From the NCBI GenBank assembly GCA_003290165.1, contig QNQO01006982.1:1-64000 (forward strand): a stretch of 64,000 nucleotides of DNA, in the 5' to 3' direction. Positions 60,301 to 64,000 of the stretch are shown here, in pieces; positions within the stretch are counted from its first letter, which is position 1, and each line of letters begins with the position of its first letter. Below the pieces are notes generated by a model. It made no database searches. It had not been told where the DNA came from and worked only from the letters and a program-made list of their open reading frames with translations. Source of the DNA: Berberis thunbergii (Eukaryota; Streptophyta; Magnoliopsida; Ranunculales; Berberidaceae). The translations under genes and the position numbers were made by a program.

Positions 60301-62210
60301 GTTTTATTTTTTATTTTTTATAATATGGTCACAATGGTAACTGATAATTATAAATCCTAAATGATTATAATTTTTACTTAATGCATAAGTTAATGAATGT
60401 GTGAACTCTCAAACCACCATGATTGTGAAAAAAAATTATGTCAAATTGTTCCATTCAAGAAGAAATTTCTTGCCAACTCCACCAATCAATCAGAAAAAAA
60501 AAAAAAATAATAATAATAAAAGGAACAAAAATCAATCTACTAGCCAGCAATTGGAAAATTTTTTTTTGGCCAAGGCACCTTTTGCTAAAATGAGCCTTGC
60601 CCTAATTGAGAGAAGCCTACTTTTTCATCAATCTTTACACCATTGGAAACGTTCTGTTAAGTCATCAAACTTTCAAAATGGAATCTAAGGTGGTGTTTTT
60701 TTCTTCTTCTTTTAAGCGAGTAATAAGTCTACTTTTAGTCAAAATTTTTGAAAATTTTCTTATGACTGGAGTGAGTTCATTGTTTTGGAAGAAGTGTTTT
60801 TAATACTTAATAGCATCTAACTAGAACTTGTATAATCAGAAACTATCACTTCCTATGATTGAAGACAACTCAATTTGAGCTGCAATGGTTGACAACTCAT
60901 GATTGCTAATCCCAACAACCCAGCTCATAATTATTTTGAATCTCGAGGCTGTTCCAATCAATGTGAAGAATTTTGAGATTAAATATATATTCACCTCATA
61001 AAGGGGAAAAGGTGGTCTCTGCCGAATAATGTGTGATCAAAGGGAAAGTGGGCTACCTTCTCCAGTGATGAAGAAGAAAAAGTTCACACTAGATCGAACA
61101 AAACCTTAACTTTGGACATAGCCAAAGGAGGCATAAAAGGCATCTCTGCATTTGGATTTGGGGTTAAATTCATTTGGGCACCCATGACCTATGAACAAAC
61201 TCCTACTATTGGGCCCCACATTTTTTAGATAACCAACCGCTTTGGATTTCTTGTTTTTTCTCCCAAGAGAGTTAAAAGAAAATATATTTTGGATCTTGAT
61301 GTTTTTCTTCTCAAGCTTGGGTCCTTCGTCTGGTTTCTCGTCAAAGCCCAAACATTTGTTAGCAAAGATGTCTTAGAGCTATGTAACAACGATACTCTAT
61401 TTCTATAAAAAAAAACATGTTGGAATGTATCATGTCAAATTTTAGTGTTAAGACTAACGAATATTTCCATTGGAAAGTCTTTCATATATCAACTCTATTC
61501 CATGCTTAGATCATCAACTCTTTCAAATGTTTCAATTCTTTGTACTTTTATAAGCATATTATGGAAAGTCAATATTGACTTGAATGAATGTGACTATAAT
61601 TCAAAACTTATTGTTGAAAGAGTAAATAATACTAAGATGTTTAGGCGCGTCTCCAACACATCTCGTATTGTGTTTTTTAGATGATGTGTCCGACACCTCG
61701 TATTCATGTCGGATACTGATACTCGTACCGTGTCATTGTTATATAGGCTTAGAGAAGTATTTGGGCTTTTCCTTCAGGAGCACACCTCCCATCGCTTCCC
61801 TCTGTGATATTATCCTTGAGTTGATTCAGGCTCTTCCTCCACGTGTTGAATTCTTTCATATGCCACTGTTCTACCGTACAATTACTTTTATGGTTTTTTC
61901 TCCTTTAGCTTGTTTTTTCTCTTTTTCTTTGGGATTGTTATTGATATGTTTTAATCTAGGTTAAGCATATAATTGTTGTTGAATTTGAAATTATAGTAGA
62001 TAGTGCATGTTAGTTATAACAATTATACACTATATTACTTAATTTGTTTCTGTATTGCAGTATTATTTCCGTTTGATTATTTATTTATATATTTATTTAT
62101 TATTGTTAGTATTATTATTATTATTGTTTTTCATTTATGTGCTCAATTATATTATTCAGTACTGATGGATGGGAAATGAAGAATGGAACTTCAAATCGCT
62201 ATTATCCCAA
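45313..62210 (+). CDS. ULP2: ULP2-type SUMO protease (N-terminal part, continues past window)
   Basis: Family removes SUMO from nuclear proteins. Exons: 45313-45487, 48166-48542, 48630-48702, 48777-48826, 52298-52366, 55752-55949, 56037-56112, 60008-60116, 62160-62210; all GT-AG with matching phases, about 392 codons in the window. Starts [20 protein letters not shown] and soon KYTFLQSF, the N-terminal pattern of plant ULP2A/B. An acidic/serine stretch ([15 protein letters not shown]) follows. Exons 6-9 carry the family block: [56 protein letters not shown] and finally SNRYYPN, which in relatives lies just before the cysteine protease domain. That His-Asp-Cys domain lies beyond 64000. Exon 5 and the exon 3 donor (48702, or 48696) are least sure. 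Intron growth by transposons is heavy. Confidence 0.85.
45972..46959. mobile_element. hAT-like non-autonomous element, TAGGGGTG family
   Basis: 988 bp with inverted ends TAGGGGTGTTAAT / ATTAACACCCCTA, CGGTTCGG-type subterminal repeats at both ends, and flanks TTTGGGAC / TTTAGGAC (45964-45971, 46960-46967), an 8-bp duplication with one mismatch. In SUMO protease intron 1. Interior not recognised. Confidence 0.85.
46968..48165. other. Rest of SUMO protease intron 1
   Basis: Contains a GCCTTGGGCC/GCCTCA-rich remnant near 47190-47310 resembling the ends of the 52505 element. No gene seen. Confidence 0.4.
49480..49763 (-). repeat. 3' LTR of the antisense element
   Basis: Begins TGATTTAATTAGG on the minus strand; aligns along its length with 51269-51551. 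Confidence 0.8.
51269..51551 (-). repeat. 5' LTR of the antisense element
   Basis: Ends TATCA on the minus strand, two bases before the primer-binding site; the first T of its TG start appears mutated. Confidence 0.8.
52505..53386. mobile_element. GCCTCA-rich inverted-end element, copy 1
   Basis: Ends GTCGTTAAGGCG and CGTCTTAACTAC are inverted repeats, followed inward by many GCCTCA/CCGCCTC words. The interior holds a 119-bp tandem duplication (about 53083-53201 and 53202-53315). Related in opposite orientation to 63213-64000. Superfamily not certain. In SUMO protease intron 5. Confidence 0.65.
53083..53315 (+). repeat. Tandem duplication, period 119 bp
   Basis: Two copies sharing GGTAGTTGTGTCACTTTTTG and AAAATGATGATGTATA, inside the GCCTCA element. 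Confidence 0.85.
53496..54271. mobile_element. hAT-like non-autonomous element, TAGGGATGG ends
   Basis: 776 bp with inverted ends TAGGGATGG / CCATCCCTA and flanks TTTGCAAT / TTTGCAAA (53488-53495, 54272-54279), 7 of 8 matching. Subterminal GGGGAT words. No transposase. In intron 5. Confidence 0.75.
58194..58478 (-). pseudogene. Captured beta-D-xylosidase (GH3) exon fragment
   Basis: Reads through 95 codons on the minus strand. It aligns by eye with the N-terminal part of plant beta-xylosidase/alpha-arabinofuranosidase (BXL) proteins: [20 protein letters not shown], then [28 protein letters not shown] and [19 protein letters not shown], ending AIGK at a GT donor (GGCAAG|gtaaca) where plant BXL genes also have this conserved segment. 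A stop lies upstream (near 58480) and the rest of the enzyme (catalytic Asp, second GH3 domain) is missing, so no active enzyme is possible. The intact frame and retained splice donor suggest capture at the DNA level and not long ago. Confidence 0.8.
58680..58950. repeat. GA-rich tandem duplication, period about 146 bp
   Basis: CTTCTTCGACAGAGAGAGG occurs at 58701 and 58847 with matching context; smaller TCGACAGATC and GAGAGAGG repeats lie within. Confidence 0.85.
59236..60007. other. Rest of SUMO protease intron 7
   Basis: AT-rich; a short ATTATCTTTTTGATATTTTGTTC phrase is duplicated near 59762 and 59808. No gene. Confidence 0.45.
60117..62159. other. SUMO protease intron 8, no gene seen
   Basis: Contains short frames with no recognisable domain and a (TTA)n-like stretch near 62100-62125 before the exon 9 acceptor. 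Confidence 0.45.
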
Positions 62211-63212
62211 GTGAGTAGTCAGGAGCTTTGTTCCCTTTCATATCCCTATTTTATGCTTATTAATAACTAAGTTGACATGTTATTGTTACTAATATTGTTG
62301 TATGTTCGAATGTTCAAGTGCTCTGCTTCTAAGTTCATTTTTTTAGTTAAATCTCCATTGTAAGATCCAATTATCTCTTTTTGAAGTCCTCAATACTTGA
62401 AACTTGAAAGCGATGTACTGTTTTGTTTTGTGACAGTTGAGTGACTACTAATCTAGAAGAGGCGAAACATGGAGCTGCTTCTTAAATAAACCATTCAAGA
62501 TGGTTTGTTTGTTAAATTTTTTTCAACTGAACTTGTTGGGAATTGAGGTTACACCAGAAGCTTATTCAATGGCTCCACTATATATAACAAACAAAGTGTA
62601 AAAGTGAAACCAAGTGACTGAGAAAGTCGCAAGGGAAAAAAATACAAGTACAACAAGCCACCGTCTAAACTAAAGGGAAAGCGAGCTATTCCAATCAAAC
62701 ATACACACATGGAGATCGATATTTTGAATAACCCCCAATTTCGCCCCTATGCCAAACAAGAACTTTGATTTCATTGCAAATGCCTTGGCAATCCTTCTTT
62801 ATACCTTTTAGCTTGAATTGTTCTGAAAGACTCCAATTTAACTTATCTGAGTGAGTCCAGTGGCACCACTTTTCATACACTTTATCGATCCAGATATGTT
62901 CTGATTTGCGATTTCATGTAGTTTGGAACAACTTGAGCGAGAGCATCCTTTTTCACTATTTAGCTCATAAAAGATTGGTTGCTGCTTCGTGGGGTGGACA
63001 TTTTGGATTTTTTAAAAAAGGAAAAATATGTGATAAGATACTGAACCCCACAACACTAATTGAATCTCCATGATCACTCCTTTAATATCACGTTACAAAA
63101 TATTTGGTTGTGTTCTTCAAAACCACGCGACATAAAACAAAGGGGAGTAGCTTTCCATATTACTCTCTTTGGACAAAAGTTGATTAAGTGGTTTCCAAGA
63201 CTCAACCAACAC
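62211..63212. other. SUMO protease intron 9, no gene seen
   Basis: Begins with donor GTGAGT at 62211. No further exon in the needed phase was recognised before the window ends. Confidence 0.45.
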
Positions 63213-64000
63213 CAGTGTAGTCAAGGCGTTGAGGCGGCGGAGAGGCGGATGAGCTTGAAAACGCCTCAGAGGCAAGGCAGACGCCTCACTTCACTGAGGC
63301 GGTCTTTAACATTTTTTAAAGATATTTTATTATAATAAATTGAAACACATTTAGATAAGTAATATTCACCATCATTTTGATAATTTGCATATGCCAATAT
63401 GTACAAAAAGTCATACAATTATTTAGAATTGAAATGGAAACATAATAAAGCTGCATAGCATAGCAAAAAGATGCACTACATAAGTATACTTAACTTGCCT
63501 ATCCATTAAATCACTAAAAATGAAACAAACAAGAAAAACATCAAAACATAATGTTAACTAGTTCATGAACTTCTCATTGGTTTAACTTTGGAAATTTGAA
63601 ACAGTGTTTGGAAAATTAATGGTTGAATTTGAAATAGTATTTGAAAAATTGCAATTTGGTGAGGCATCATTGGTTTAACTTTGAAAGTTTGTGCCAAATT
63701 TTAATCCATATACTAAAATATTACGATCCATACACTGAAATATTACTTATTATTGTTTATTGTGAAAAAAAAACGCAGCAAAACAAATCATATAAAAAAA
63801 GGAGCAAAACAAATCATATAAAAAAACACATAACAGATCATTAAAAAAAGGAGTAGAACCGATGATATAAAAAAAAGTAGAACGGATCATTAAAAAAAAC
63901 TGCAGAACAGATCATATAAAAAACACAGGAATGAGAGGGAAGAAGAAGAGGAAGGAGGAAGAAGAAGAGAAAAAACATCCTGATATGAAAGAGGCAACAC
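63213..64000. mobile_element. GCCTCA-rich inverted-end element, copy 2, runs off the window
   Basis: Starts near GTAGTCAAGGCGTTGAGGCG and matches the reverse complement of the right part of 52505-53386 (GAGCTTGAAAACGC, TTTTTTAAAGAT, AATTGAAACA, TACAAAAAGT). The other end is outside the window. Confidence 0.65.
63770..63930 (+). repeat. Short imperfect tandem repeats, about 28-bp units
   Basis: Five or so units of the form GCAAAACAAATCATATAAAAAA with changes (ACAGATCAT, ACGGATCAT). Confidence 0.75.

Overview
The window is nuclear DNA from a flowering plant, almost certainly a eudicot. Evidence: AT-rich intergenic DNA, two spliced genes of plant-specific families with GT/AG introns, chromovirus, copia and L1-type retrotransposons, and many small hAT, Mutator and Tourist-like elements. 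It cannot be narrowed to a genus from sequence alone.

Two host genes can be rebuilt exon by exon. (1) A plant cysteine oxidase (PCO) on the minus strand, 17296 down to 9378, has five exons, 253 codons and an intact active site. Its introns are swollen by a copia fragment, a possible SINE and nested small DNA elements. (2) A ULP2-type SUMO protease on the plus strand starts at 45313, has nine recognised exons to 62210, and continues past the window. The catalytic domain lies outside. Its introns hold at least four hAT-like or related elements and an antisense non-autonomous LTR element.

Layout: 1-715 low-complexity DNA; 716-3000 minus-strand fragment of a gypsy element; 3001-8788 a decayed plus-strand chromovirus of the same family with a duplicated LTR/leader segment; 9378-17296 PCO; 17400-19968 tandem repeats and AT-rich DNA; 19978-21569 a 5'-truncated LINE with target-site duplications; 21579-27985 AT-rich DNA with hAT MITEs and one larger hAT element carrying host-like DNA (25723-27000); 28780-30660 a dead MULE transposase with FAR1-type, transposase and SWIM parts; 30750-34530 a dead L1-type LINE; 34530-38145 unassigned; 38146-43086 a cluster of three Mutator-like elements, the first carrying a glycine-rich protein gene; 44320-44554 a Tourist-like MITE; 45313-64000 the SUMO protease.

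The most interesting content is gene capture: a Mutator-like element with ~200-bp inverted repeats carrying a secreted glycine-rich protein ORF (38146-40263), and an hAT-like element with a perfect 8-bp target duplication carrying a beta-xylosidase (GH3) exon with its splice donor (57559-59227). The opposed gypsy copies also form ~2.3-kb inverted arms that could fold into a long hairpin. No prokaryotic-type system, CRISPR array or confident RNA gene was seen. All calls come from reading the sequence by eye; family assignments rest on remembered motifs, not on searches.
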